Origin: Dermacentor variabilis
Taxonomy: Eukaryota > Arthropoda > Arachnida > Ixodida > Ixodidae
Direction: 5' to 3'
Length of the DNA: 64,000 nt
NCBI RefSeq assembly: GCF_050947875.1
Contig: NC_134571.1
Coordinates: 225,876,024 to 225,940,023 of the forward strand
The notes beneath the pieces were generated by a model that ran no database searches, was not told where the DNA came from, and saw only the letters and a program-made list of their open reading frames with translations. Both the position numbers and the translations under genes were made by a program. Positions 9,507 through 20,500 of the stretch are shown here, one piece after another. Each line of letters starts with the position of its first letter. The first letter of the stretch is position 1.

Positions 9507-10475
9507 TTCGCCGAACTTAATAAGGTCCTCCGCCACCGACGAAGACGCCTAAGAGACCATCTCGACGACATAACAACGACGACACACCGCCGTCCCGACG
9601 AACGCTGGCAGCAAAGAACACGCTGATGAAAGACGACCTGACGACGCGACGTTCCAGCCACAGGTCAACGCGACGCAGCCGTGATCCGACACCAACACCT
9701 AACTGCAACTCAAGACAAAGAACCACCGACCTCTAATTGCTTCTCGACGGCCACGCAGTCACTGCCTTAGTGGACACAGGGGCTGATTACTCCGTCATGA
9801 GTGGACACATCGCCGCCCAGTTAAAGAAGGTCAAGACTGCATGGGAGGGCCCCCAAATTCGGACCGCTGGAGGAGATCTCATTACGCAGACTGGAATCTC
9901 CACGGTAAGAATTACCGCTCATAACCGGGCATACCTTCGTTATCCTCCAACAGTGTTCACGAGACGTTATTCTCGGCATGGACTTCCTGAACCAACACGG
10001 CGCAATCATCGACCTGAAGTCTAAGTCGATAACGCTGTCTGAAGATCGAGCGATACCGCCGGAGAGCTCTCGTAGTCACCATGTCTTAAGCGGGCTCGAA
10101 AGTCAAGTCAGCATCCCCCCTCGCTCCAGCATTGTCATTTCCTTCGGCACCAAAACACCTGCCGACGTAGAAGGCATCATCGAGGGTGATGAACGCCTGC
10201 TGCTCGAACGTGAAATTTGCGTCGCAAGAGGGATAGCTCGACTGCACGGAGGGAAAACTGAAGTGTGGCTGACAAACTTCAGCCAGGAGTCCAAGCACAT
10301 CAACAAGGGCATGACAATCGCGTACATCGAGGAAATTCTGGAAGCCAGTAGTGCATTTGTCCTCTCGGATTCCGCCGCATCTACCCAGACGACCATGGTT
10401 CCCGAACCAGACTACGACATTAATCCAAGTCTCCCCATGATTAAGCAAGAACAGCTCAGAAGTCTGCTCCGATGA
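9474..10475 (+). pseudogene. Gypsy-A protease and linker (A1, frameshifted)
   Basis: The protease motif TALVDTGADYSVMS is near 9755-9800. The remaining fold is split by a small deletion around 9925-9945; A2 retains about eight extra bases there. The frame resumes at GMDFLNQHGAIIDLKS (near 9975) and runs through the linker to LPMIKQEQLRSLL before a stop at 10473-10475. An early TAA at 9518-9520 also interrupts it. The role would be Gag-Pol processing; it is inactive here. Confidence 0.75.
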
Positions 10476-10655
10476 TACAAAGGCTGCTTTTCGACGTACT
10501 CAAGGACTCGACAGACAGCAGTCGCAAAGCATCGCATAATCACCGAGGAGTGCGCTCGACCACTCCGCCAGAACCCTTACCGAGTTTCGCCGCGAGAACG
10601 TGAAGCTATAAGAGGACTAGTGGACGAAATGTTGCGCGACGACATCATCCAGCCG

Positions 10656-11129
10656 TCACCTGATCATTCTCCGGTGACAATCTCCTTGATTCAGGCCGTC
10701 GTCCGTCAAGAGTTGTCCAACACCGGCCTGCAATCCATTCGTTCCATACGCTCGGAACCTCTTTCTCCACGCACGTCCCCACCGCGCTCTTCTTACTCCT
10801 CTTACGGACAGCGCAACCCCTCCGAATGGCGAACCGTGGACGACAAGCCGATCTATTTTAATTGCCGACGCATTGGGCATGTCGCTCTCCACAGCCGCAG
10901 CCGCTGGACTTCTCCGATGCGCTATTCTCCTAATTACAACCCTCGCCCCTCTAGCGCATCCTTTTCCTTCGCCCCTTCTATGCCTGCTCCATCACCTGAC
11001 CCTGCGACACCTTTGACACGACCCCGCTACTCCCGCTCGCCTTCTCCCTCGCGCCGCCAATCTCGCTCGCCCCCGTCACGCCGTGCTCCTTCTGCGACCT
11101 ACTTGCCGCACCCCCGACCGGAAAACTAG
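10656..11129 (+). pseudogene. Gypsy B1 gag C-terminal part
   Basis: The open frame shows a knuckle remnant IYFNCRRIGHVALHSRS, where the first and last Cys of the CCHC are replaced (Tyr and Ser). A long Ser/Pro/Arg tail follows (SPSPSRRQSRSPPSRR), ending PEN at the stop TAG 11127-11129. The frame upstream of 10656 comes from gypsy A, so the apparent protein is a chimera created by the junction. Confidence 0.75.
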
Positions 11130-11158
11130 ACAGTGCAGCTTCAGGAGGTGAAGCTGCA
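11120..11158 (+). promoter_or_regulatory. Putative -1 frameshift site of gypsy B1
   Basis: GGAAAAC (11120-11126) directly precedes the gag stop TAG. After a spacer to 11133 there is a perfect 10-bp stem, TGCAGCTTCA (11134-11143) with TGAAGCTGCA (11149-11158), and the 5-nt loop GGAGG. Confidence 0.7.
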
Positions 11159-12012
11159 AAGACGACATTGGCACGAAATCCTCGCTTCACCTAACCCACG
11201 AACAAGAATCTGTTGGACGTTCTCGTCGGCAATGTTCCTGTGCGCGCGTTGATTGACACCGGGGCGCATGTGTCCATTATGAGTGGTGCTCTTCGCGTCG
11301 GCTCAAGAAAGTTCTGACGCCCGCCTCGAACCAATTTGTACAAGTCGCCGACGGAGGAACTACCGCTATTGTTGGCATGTGCTCTGCCCTACTCACCATT
11401 GCTGAGAGACAAACCGTCGTTCTCTTCACCGTCTTTGAGCATTGCCCTCACCAACTCACTCTCGGTCTGGATTTCCTTGCCAACCATTCGGCCCTCATTG
11501 ACAGCTTGGCCGGCTCATTTCGCCGTGACTTGCCTCTTCTTACCGACCCTGTGAACCCGCCTCCAAGCCGTTTGAGCTGCATGGATTTGATTCGCCTGCC
11601 GCCTCACTCTGTGACACACGTTGACTCGTTGTCCTCACCAGCTGTACCTGACGGTAATTACCTGGTCACACCAATTCCGGCAGTTATACTTACAAATGGT
11701 GTTACCGTGCCGCACACTGTGCTGACAATTACTGGCAACCGCACCTGCCTTCCCCTTGTCAATTTCGCGCTAACCGCGCAAGTTCTCCCTCAGGGGATTT
11801 CATTGGCTATGATTAGCGCTTTGCAGGATGATGAGATCGAGCCATTCACACTGGAAGATCGTCACAGCTCAGCCCATACCGTGACGTCATCACTCGGTAC
11901 TGACATCAACATTGAGAAGATGGTTTCTACTTTACACCTGTTCAAGCTGAAGCCCTTTGCCGCGTTCTTGACGGCTATCGCGACATTTTTTACTTTAAAA
12001 ATCGACCCTTAG
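11130..12012 (+). pseudogene. Gypsy B1 protease and linker
   Basis: The protease core VRALIDTGAHVSIMSG lies near 11240-11290, in a different frame from the second half. That half begins near 11377 and contains the second protease signature LTLGLDFLANHSALID. A long linker with PHSVTHVDSLSS follows. The frame is lost again near 11960, just before RT. It is broken by at least two frameshifts. Confidence 0.75.
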
Positions 12013-12026
12013 GTCAAACGTCCGCC

Positions 12027-12828
12027 GTGACCCATCGCATAAACACTGGCGATGCGAACCCAATTCACCGACGCCCATATCGCGTTTCTGCGTCCGAACG
12101 AGCTGTTACCCAACAGGGAGGCAAAAAGATGCTTGCAAAGGATATTATCGAGCCTTCCTGTAGTCCCTGGGCTTCTCCCGTCGTACTTGTCAAAAAGAAG
12201 GATGGAACGTGGCGTTTTTGTGTAGATTATCGCCACCTGAACAAAATCACAAAAAAGGACGTGTACCCTTTGCCACGTATTGATGACGCTCTAGACTGCT
12301 TGAACGGTGCCACCTATTTTTATTCTATCGACTTACGGTCCGGCTACTGGCAGATATCCGTCGACGGCGCGGACCGACAGAAGACTGCATTTATTACACC
12401 TGAAGGCCTTTATCAGTTCAAGGTGATGCCTTTCGGTCTCTGTAACGCGCCCGCCACCTTCGAACGAATGATGGACTCTTTGCTTCAGGTGGTCCACCTG
12501 TTTGTGCTATCCGGACGACGTCATCGTTTATTCGCCCACATTTGACACGCATCTAGACAGTCTTTCAGCGATTCTTGACGTGTTCAGCGGCGCCGGTCTC
12601 CAGTTGAACTCGTCAAAATGTGACTTCGCTCACCGCCAAATCGCCGTCCTTAGACACCTCGTGGACGCCAGAGGCGTGCGACCTGATCCGGACAAAATTC
12701 GCGCCGTTACGCACTTTCCTGTTCCGAAGTCTACCAAGGATGTTCGTAGTTTTGTAGGGCTGTGCTCTTATTTCCGACACTTTGTGAAGAATTTTGCGAC
12801 TATCGCACGTCGCCTTCCAACCTCTTGA
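12027..12828 (+). pseudogene. Gypsy B1 reverse transcriptase
   Basis: The RT motifs are almost complete: SPWASPVVLVKKKDGTWRF, YSIDLRSGYWQI and FKVMPFGLCNAPATFERMM in one frame. After a frameshift near 12490 come CYPDDVIVYSPTFDTHL and VRSFVGLCSYFRHFV. The catalytic YLDD box reads YPDD (Leu to Pro). The aspartates remain, but the frameshift and this substitution argue against activity. Confidence 0.85.
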
Positions 12829-13300
12829 AGAAAGACGCCCCATTTTTTGGGGTCCTGACTATGCCGTATCCTTTTCGCAGCTCACTACTCTCCTTACCAC
12901 GCCTCCAATTCTGGCTCGCTTTGACCCGTCTGCGTCAACGGAAGTTCGAACTGATGCCAGTGGTCACGGCATAGGAGTAGTGTTAGCACAACGCCAGCGT
13001 GGACGTGACCGCGTTATAGCCTATGCCAGCCGTCTTCTATCACCCGCTGAGCGCAATTATTCAATCACAGAGCGCGAGTGTCTCGCTCTTGTGTGGGCTG
13101 TTGCGAAGTTTCAGCCATACTTGTACGGACTTCTGTGTCATCACTGATCACCACGCGCTCTGCTGGCTATCCTCTCTCAAGGACCCCACGGGACGACTCG
13201 CTCGCTGGGCGTTACGCCTGCAAAAATATACCTTCTCCGTGGTATATAAGACGGGACGCTTGCACCAGCATGCCGATTGTTTGTCCCGCTACCCCGTCGA
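12829..13300 (+). pseudogene. Gypsy B1 RNase H
   Basis: RT-linked RNase [17 protein letters not shown] (catalytic Asp), [28 protein letters not shown] and then, after a one-base frameshift near 13140, DHHALCWLSSLKDPTGRLARW and RLHQHADCLSR. It would degrade the RNA strand during reverse transcription. Confidence 0.8.
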
Positions 13301-14602
13301 CGAACCGGCTGATGCGGACGCCATCGCTTGCGATTTCTCTGTGTCCCAGTTGCTTGATCTCGGCGACAAGCAACGCCGCGATCCTTCATTGCGAGCCCTC
13401 ATCGACCATCTGGAGTCAACGCCTGGCGATGCCTCTCTCCAGATGTTTCTCCTTGAGGAGGGGACATTATACCGCCGCAACCTCGATCCACACGGTCTTG
13501 ACCTTCTGCTCGTAATTCCATCACACCTGCGTTCGACTGTCCTCCAACTTCACGAGGTCCCCTTGGCTGGACACTTGGGCGGCTCGCGCACATACGACCG
13601 TGTACGCTGTCGATTCTTTTGGCCGGGTCTCGCCCGCTCCGTGCGGCGCTACCTTGCCGCTTGTGAGCCCTGTCAGCGCCGGAAGACGCCCTCAACACCT
13701 CCAGCTGGATGTCTCCAGCCGATCGACATCCCGCCGGAACCCTTTCTCCGTATTGGTCTAGACCTTCTTGGACCGCATCCTCTCTCGAACTCCGGAAATA
13801 AATAGGTCGCCGTCGCTACTGATTATGCTACGCGGTACGCAATCACCAGAGCCCTTCCGACAAGTTGTACTACTGACATTGCTGACTTTCTGCTCTATGA
13901 CATCATCTTAGTGCATGGTGCTCCGCGCCAATTACTCACTGACCGTGGCCGCAGCTTTCTGTCGGCAGTCGTCGATGACATACTCCGCTCCTGCTCGACT
14001 AAGCAGAAGTTCAGCACGTCCTACCACCCACAGGCCAACGGCCTCACGGAGTGCCTCAACCGGACCATCACCGACATGCTTTCAAAGTACGTTGCGACTG
14101 ACCATCTGGGATCTTTTCTTACCATATGTGACGTTTGCGCATAATTCATCGCGTCACGGACACCGCCGGCTATTCACCATTCTATCTCCTATATGGCCGA
14201 GAACCCGCGTTGCCCTTGGACACTTTGTTGCCTTCGGCCACACGTTCAGCCACTGAGTACGCCCGCGACGCGATCGCGCACGCCGACCACGCGCGCCAGC
14301 TCGCTCGCACCCGTCTCGAGGCCTCACAGGAGCATCAGAGATGCCTCTATGATTGCCGCCATCGCGACGTGCACTTTACTCCGGGCTCTCTGGTGCTTCT
14401 CTGGTCACCCATTCGACGTGTGGGCCTTTCCGAAAAGCTGCTGTCGCGCTACACTGGCCCATACCGTGTGGTGCGACAAGTGATCGATGTCACGTATGAA
14501 GTCATCCCCGCCTACCTGTCAGCGTCATCATCGGCTGCAAGTGACATCGTTCACATGGCGAGACTAAAGCCATACCAGACACCTTTCACCGCGGATGTGT
14601 AG
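13301..14602 (+). pseudogene. Gypsy B1 integrase
   Basis: The zinc-binding HHCC region is visible as HEVPLAGHLGG and CEPCQRRK. The core has D in ATDYATRYA, D in LTDRGRSF and E in NGLTECLNRT, so the catalytic triad is conserved. TAG at 13803-13805 replaces the expected Trp codon after SNSGNK, and frameshifts occur near 14130. The C-terminal LVLLWSPIRRVGLSEKLLS and tail end at 14600-14602. The enzyme would insert the cDNA; this copy is interrupted. Confidence 0.85.
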
Positions 14603-14637
14603 ATTAATCACCGGGACGGTGCTTCTACCGCCGGGGG

Positions 14638-14783
14638 TGATTCTACGGAACAGCCGTCATAGTGAGGCTGCACTGAGGAGTAAGAAGACGTGGCCCCGCT
14701 TGATATAGCTTCGCCATTTTAGCCTTCCGTTAGCTGCCCTGTAAATAAATTGTATATAGTATTGGCCTCCAGCTACACGTAAC

Positions 14784-14784
<1 letters not shown>
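14638..14784 (+). repeat. Gypsy B1 3' LTR
   Basis: The segment TGATTCTACGG ... CACGTAACA (147 bp) follows a CCGGGGG polypurine-like tract. It has AATAAA at 14744-14749. Its layout resembles the short C2 LTR. No 5' partner is in the window, so boundaries are inferred. Confidence 0.6.

Positions 14785-14841
<57 letters not shown>
14785..14841. repeat. (TA)n microsatellite
   Basis: About 27 TA units between the B1 LTR and the Penelope terminus. A similar tract abuts the other end of the Penelope element (23201-23241). Confidence 0.9.
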
Positions 14842-14869
14842 GTTTCGGCCGGGGTCCGGCCATCATCAG
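14842..14869 (-). ncRNA. Hammerhead-ribozyme-like core in the Penelope terminal repeat
   Basis: On the minus strand: CTGATGA (14869-14863), a 6-bp GC stem GGCCGG/CCGGCC with a 3-nt loop (14861-14847), then GAAAC (14846-14842). This is the conserved hammerhead core with helix II. Penelope elements are known to carry such motifs. Helix III and the cleavage triplet are replaced here by (TA)n. The partner terminus at about 23140 has GAAACGTC but lacks CTGATGA and helix II. Confidence 0.6.
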
Positions 14870-15199
14870 AATGCATTGCATGGTGTGAGTACAGTGGATA
14901 TACATTTGCATATCAACCAAATGAAGATATGTTTACATGCAAAACGAATAAAATTGGCGAACAAGATGCATCTGAATCGTTCAAAGGACCGCGGATACGT
15001 GTATAGACCGATGGCGATTGCAAACATATAATCTAAAATACAAAGCATAAAAAACGTGCCGGAATGAATTGTAAAAACCAATCGCCACGCAACAACAAAA
15101 CGTGAATATGGGCTCAATATGTGCTATGTTATCAAGCAAACACAGACACAGAAAAAGGGGAATAGTGACGTACTAGTAGAAGAAGGGACAAGTGACGGG
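14870..15199 (-). other. Penelope 3' untranslated region
   Basis: Lies between the nuclease stop (15200) and the terminal repeat. AT-rich, with no ORF of note. Confidence 0.5.
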
Positions 15200-15458
15200 C
15201 TACAAAGACAGGCAACTCAATTTTCCTACACATTCATTCATACCACACGCGAAGGTGTCAAACTTATTGATAAAGAAGGATTCGCGGGCTTCTCTATTAT
15301 AATTTGAACGAAATCCAGATTCAAGCAACGTGACTCTCAGTTTATCAAATGAGTGGTCAGAAAGATGCACGTGTCTTGAGATGGGCAGGTTGGGCAACGT
15401 GTTAGCGTGGGATTTATGAATGTTAACGACCTCTCTGCCTTTGTGTAAATAAATTTCT
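15200..15458 (-). pseudogene. Penelope GIY-YIG endonuclease, C-terminal part
   Basis: The minus frame reads LPISRHVHLSDHSFDKL, then a Gly-Phe-Arg turn, RESFFINKFDT and a short tail to the stop. This is the second half of the Penelope nuclease domain (conserved H-x-H and Glu-rich helix). It continues in the same frame from the N-terminal part at 21549 once the LINE and its target duplication are ignored, so this is one gene split by insertion. Confidence 0.8.
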
Positions 15459-15505
15459 CTCTCTCTCTCCTACCGTGCAAAGTGCCAGGCCTTTCCTGAC
15501 GTTAA

Positions 15506-17560
15506 ATGGAAGTTGTCCAGGTAGAAGGAACAGATATTTGGCCGGAAGATTTCGGCGAGGGAGCGGGGTGGTGCGATGTAAAGAGGAAGAAACAGGCCGA
15601 CGGTGTGACCGCGTCGGCGCATAACCAGCATGTGCACATGCAGCGACGGACGGTAGCCACATCGACTACGGGAGTCACCACAGCGCAGTGCAAAAGGAAG
15701 TACGCCCGTCAAGTGCAGCAGGTTGCCATGGCAAGCCGAATGCCTGAGTTACCGCCGGATGATTACAAAATCGTCGTACGCCCCCGAGGCGGCTTCAACG
15801 TGCGCGATTACGGGACGGATCGCATTTACTGCTGCCTACGTAACGCGGTGGGTGTAGGCAGAGAAGCGGCCGGGGAAGATAGCATCTGCCTCAACGTTAA
15901 ACAGAACGTGGTGGTGCTCAGCACGCCGTCTGAAGACAGAGCCAAACGCTACGGAGCCATTAGCAAGCTTTGTATCGGAGACCGCGAGTTTGAGGCGAAT
16001 ACCTATCAAGCTGCCCCGGAGAACACTTCCAAGGGCCTGATTAGGAACATTTCCAAGAGCGAGAGCCCGGCAGACATCATCGCTAATCTAGTGACGCAGC
16101 GCAACCCCGGAGTGCTGCACGCGAAACGCATGAGCAAAACGGACAACATAATCGTTTTGTTCGACGGATTCCACGTACCGAGATACGTATATTACGGACC
16201 TATGCTCGTCAGATGCTCCCTCTACAGGAAGCAGATTGACGTGTGCTACGAGTGCGGAAGGCTGGGACACCGCGCCGACGTGTGCCCCAATCCCAACGAC
16301 AAGATTTGCCGTGGATGCGGACGCAACAATCCGTCGCCTGACCATCAATGCGAGCCGCAGTGTCGACTGTGCGGCAAGGGACACTTCACGGGAGACCGCA
16401 GGTGCAAGGCGAGATACAAGACCCCATACATAGTCAAGCGTCGCGAACTAGAGCGAAAAAGACAAGAAGAGGAAGAAGCAGCCACAGCGTACGGCAGCGC
16501 TTACAACAGCAGCAGCGACTGTAATGGCAACGCCGGCTACTACCTCAATTTTCCACAGATAGACCGTCATTCAGTCACCGACAACCGAAGAGGACGCTCG
16601 ACTAGCCGCGGCGGGAAGGGCGGTGAGGGAAAATCCCGATCTCGATCCCGCTCTCGCAACCGAGCACAGAGGCCGAGAAGCACGTCGATGACGCGCGGTG
16701 GCGGCGGTCCGGGCACCGCAGCTGTGGGCCACATCAACCAACAAAGTCAGCAGCAGCAGCCGTGGCAGCAGCAAGGTCCCAGAAGCACTGGGCAACAGGT
16801 GAGCTTTGCGGCTGTCGCCGCTTCTCCCGGCGGCGGAGGCGCTTCGGCGGGCCGCTCTGGCGGGCCCGCCGTCGGCGGCGGCAGTGGGAACGAGCTCGAG
16901 CGAGCGATAGAGCGAGTCCTAAAACAACGTTTAGAGCCGTTAGAATCAATAATTGCCGAGCTTAAACGCGAAAATGCGCTCCTTAGAGAGGAGAATATCA
17001 AATTGAAAGGCGAGGCTCCAAAACCGCAGCAACCATCGAAACGTCAAACGACGATGCCGCCGTCCTGGGCGCCGCGATCACCGACTCCATCACGGCCTGA
17101 GCCGGCCGGGATGGACACGGACAATGAGGGCAGCTCGAGGGGGACGGCGGATGAACGCGATGATCGTCCACTTACCGCGAAAAGGATCGCGCTAGATCCC
17201 GCAAGACCCGACAGCAAACAGGGATGCGGCCGTTATGAGAAACTACAGAAACGTGTAGACAACATCGAGAAGAGCCTCGAGGAACGCTTTACAAGACAGA
17301 CGGCTCATATGAACGAAATGTTCAATAACGCGCTAGCTAAGCTCTCTGAACAAATAACACAAATGTTCGCCGCGTACTTGGCGCGCATAGACGACATAGA
17401 AGCGAGGCTGTCGCCAGCTGCAGGCAGACCAATCAGAACAATGAGCAAGCCGTACACTAGACAGCAACAACACAATCAGCAGCAGCAAAACACGCTCACA
17501 GACGTAGAGACGCAACCGCAGCAGCAACCAAGTCGCCTCGATGGTGACGGGTTAAATTAA
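15506..17560 (+). CDS. I-type LINE ORF1: gag-like RNA-binding protein with CCHC knuckles
   Basis: 684 codons, intact. The ATG is directly preceded by an in-frame TAA, so the start is well supported; a second Met (MASRMPEL) lies about 75 codons in. An RRM-like region is followed by three Cys/His knuckles at residues 247-300: CYECGRLGHRADVC, CRGCGRNNPSPDHQC and CRLCGKGHFTGDRRC. After these come a basic coiled segment, an Arg/Ser stretch, Gln- and Gly-rich low complexity, and a C-terminal coiled coil near residues 590-635. The protein binds LINE RNA and forms the particle with ORF2p. ORF2 starts 14 nt downstream, which suggests reinitiation. Confidence 0.88.
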   Translation: MEVVQVEGTDIWPEDFGEGAGWCDVKRKKQADGVTASAHNQHVHMQRRTVATSTTGVTTAQCKRKYARQVQQVAMASRMPELPPDDYKIVVRPRGGFNVRDYGTDRIYCCLRNAVGVGREAAGEDSICLNVKQNVVVLSTPSEDRAKRYGAISKLCIGDREFEANTYQAAPENTSKGLIRNISKSESPADIIANLVTQRNPGVLHAKRMSKTDNIIVLFDGFHVPRYVYYGPMLVRCSLYRKQIDVCYECGRLGHRADVCPNPNDKICRGCGRNNPSPDHQCEPQCRLCGKGHFTGDRRCKARYKTPYIVKRRELERKRQEEEEAATAYGSAYNSSSDCNGNAGYYLNFPQIDRHSVTDNRRGRSTSRGGKGGEGKSRSRSRSRNRAQRPRSTSMTRGGGGPGTAAVGHINQQSQQQQPWQQQGPRSTGQQVSFAAVAASPGGGGASAGRSGGPAVGGGSGNELERAIERVLKQRLEPLESIIAELKRENALLREENIKLKGEAPKPQQPSKRQTTMPPSWAPRSPTPSRPEPAGMDTDNEGSSRGTADERDDRPLTAKRIALDPARPDSKQGCGRYEKLQKRVDNIEKSLEERFTRQTAHMNEMFNNALAKLSEQITQMFAAYLARIDDIEARLSPAAGRPIRTMSKPYTRQQQHNQQQQNTLTDVETQPQQQPSRLDGDGLN

Positions 17561-17574
17561 ACACAGGCATCACC

Positions 17575-20500
17575 ATGGCTACACACGCAAAGCAGCACAC
17601 TAACACTGGGAAACAACAATACACAATCTGGCAGTGGAACTGCCGGGGCTACAGGAGGAAGCGGGGTAATCTCCAGCAATTCATACGCAGCCGCAAGACG
17701 AAACCGGACGTGATCCTTTTACAGGAGACAAACCATCCGGTTAAACTAGCTGGCTACAAAGCCATAGACGCGACCGCGACGGAGAACAGGCAAAGAAGGA
17801 AACGGGCTACACCCCGCGTGACGGGTGGCGCTGGACCGGGGGCGATGGTGCCGCGCCGGCCGTCTCCCCCGCAACGCCCGTTGCCGGTCGCCGCCGTGCT
17901 CGTTCGACGTAATGTCACTGTGGCGCAGCGAGAACTTGCCTGCGTAAATATACCTCACGTGTTCGTAGAATTAATTCCTAAGAGCGGCCGAGGACTCTTC
18001 GTCCTTAACGTGTATAGTAAACCCACGCTGCAGCACAGATTCGGGGACCTACTGCGGGGCGCGCGCGCGGCCTCCGGCGGCGAGCCTCTACTTGTTGCGG
18101 GCGACTTTAACGCGCCCCACGGAGCCTGGGGCTACACCCGAGAAACACCCAAGGGCAAACACCTTTGGGAAGACTCGCAAGACCAAAGGCTTGCACTGAT
18201 CGCGAATCCCGCCGATCCTACACGCAGAGGGAACAGCGTGAGTGCCGATACGTTACCAGACCTTGCGTTTGTTTCAAATGTAACAACAGCGCACTGGCAA
18301 AATACCCAGGAAGATTTGGGGAGCGACCATGCGCTGATCGAGATCACGATAGGCACGGGCCCGAGCGGTCGTGGTACTAACCCTGAGGGCAAAGGTCGTC
18401 AGCTCAAACTCGTGAAGTGGGACACGTTCCGCAAGAAGCGAAAAGACGCGGGGCGAGGCGACGAGCCGATTACGGACATAGACGAGTGGAGTGAGACGCT
18501 CAGAAGGGACGTAGGCGCAGCAACGAGCGACGTTCCGCCCGAGGCGAACCTCGAAATAATTGACAGCAGGCTCCTACACATGTGGGAAGCAAAGCGAGCC
18601 CTCCTTAAGAGATGGAAATGCCAAAGACACAATAAGGCGTTGCGCAAACGCATAGCACAGTTAGACAGAGGCATTGAAGAACACGCGCTTCAGGTATGCA
18701 GGGCACAATGGGAAGACACGTGCAACGGCCTCGAGAGGCAGATGACCGGGGCGAGCGCTTGGCGCCTTTTTAGACACCTATTAGATCCGGAGGAGACTCG
18801 GGCCGCTCAAGGCCACAAGACTCGTAGACTCGTAAGAGATTATAAAGGCGATAACTTCCTCGACGCAATACGTGACCGTTACTTTAAGAAGGCCGAAAGC
18901 ATCCAGCACGCCGAATACGACGGCGTCACAAACGAGAAACTGGACGCGCAATTTAGCGATTCGGAAATTCGGTTAGCCTTGTTCGAACTCAACACTCGAT
19001 CGGCGCCCGGCCCAGACCGGGTTACCAACAAGACTCTCCGAAACCTAGACGACGAGTGAATCTCCCGACTCGCGGCCTACGTCAATGAGTGCTGGCGAGA
19101 GGGTTTCCTTCCCGAAGCGTGGAAACGGGCCCGCGTTATCATGATTCCTAAACCTGGCAAGCAAGTTACGCTCGATAATCTAAGACAGATTTCGCTTACG
19201 TCTTGCGTCGGCAAAGTCATGGAAGACGCAGTTCTCAACCGCGTGACCGACTTTCTCGAAGATCATGACGCGTTCCCGCACACCATGCTAGGATTCCGCC
19301 GCAACCTCTCAGCACAGGACGTATTGCTTCAGCTTAAACACCAGATCGTTGACGACACTACCAGCTCCACTAAGGCAATTCTAGGCCTAGATATTAAAAA
19401 GGCGTTTGACAATGTTAAGCACGAAGCGATCTTAAAAACAATTAGAACATTAGGACTAGGCCAAAGGATGTATAATTACGTTAGAGATTTCCTCACAGGT
19501 AGGCGCGCATGCGTCGTCGTCGGCGACGAGGAATCACCGGAATTTGAGACGGGTCCGTGCGGCACGCCGCAAGGGTCCGTCATATCACCATTACTATTTA
19601 ATTTAGTTCTACTCGGTCTACCCGAGAAATTAACAGAAGTAGAAGGATTACATCAGTTTCTACGCGGATGACATCACCATCTGGGTTCCCGGAGGAGGAT
19701 GTGACGGTCACGTCGAGCGAACGCTGCAGGCAGGAGTAGATGCGGTTCAGAATTACTTGCGTGGAACGGGCCTCGAGTGCTCGGCAACCAAGTCCGAGCT
19801 CTTACTCTACAAACCCACAAGGAGAGGTCGTAAAACCCTGCGCGAAGAGGAACGGGAATATTCTAAAATACGCATTACATTGGCAGATGGTACTCCCGTA
19901 CCGCACGTAGAGAAAATTAGAATCCTAGGGTTACACCTGCAGGCAAATGGCCATAACGGAGAGACGGTGCGAATACTTCGTCGTTCGGTAGATGACACGA
20001 TCCGACTCTTGTGTCGCATCATGAATAGACGCAATGGTAGGCGTGAAGAGTGCGCGATCCGTCTCGTGCAGGCGTACGCGATAAGCCGCATAACGTATGT
20101 TGCCCCCTACCTGAGGTGGATCGGGTCCGAAAAAAACAAAGTCGAATGCATGATCCGAAAGGCTTTCAAGGGGGCGGTCGGCGTTCCACTCAACGCGAGC
20201 ACCGACAAGTTTCTAGAGCTCGGAGTTCACAACTCCCTCAACGAGTTAATCGAGGCGCACGACATTGCGCAATACGAACGATTATCAAGGACAAAGGCAG
20301 GTCGATGCATCCTCGAGTCGCTCAGCATCGCGTACCACACTCAGCATGGAGAAAAGACGGCGGTTCCCGCCTCTGTTCGCGACCGCCTGATCATCCCGCC
20401 GCTTCCCAAAAACATGCACCCGACGCACCACGCCGGGAGGCGCAACAAACGAGCAAGCGACCTTCAGAAGAAGTTTGGTAACAGCAACGAGGCGGTGTAC

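Larger units (their letters stand above)
7670..10655 (+). mobile_element. Gypsy-A copy A1 (Ty3/gypsy), 5' LTR to start of RT
   Basis: The order is LTR, primer-binding site, gag, frameshift hairpin, protease and linker. The sequence matches A2 until the fingers of RT (QPS) near 10655, where it changes abruptly into gypsy B1. No A-type pol or 3' LTR follows, so this is a truncated copy in a chimeric array. Confidence 0.85.
10656..14784 (+). mobile_element. Gypsy B1 (Ty3/gypsy), gag tail to 3' LTR
   Basis: A separate gypsy family begins within gag at about 10656, fused to A1, and runs through protease, RT, RNase H and integrase to a 147-bp 3' LTR ending at 14784. Pol is recognisable throughout but has several frameshifts and a nonsense mutation. 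No 5' LTR or capsid region is present. Confidence 0.85.

Noticed and set aside
14657..14920. ORF with a Tyr-Ile repeat near the Penelope end
   Set aside because: It crosses the LTR, (TA)n and the Penelope terminus; an artefact of the TA repeat.
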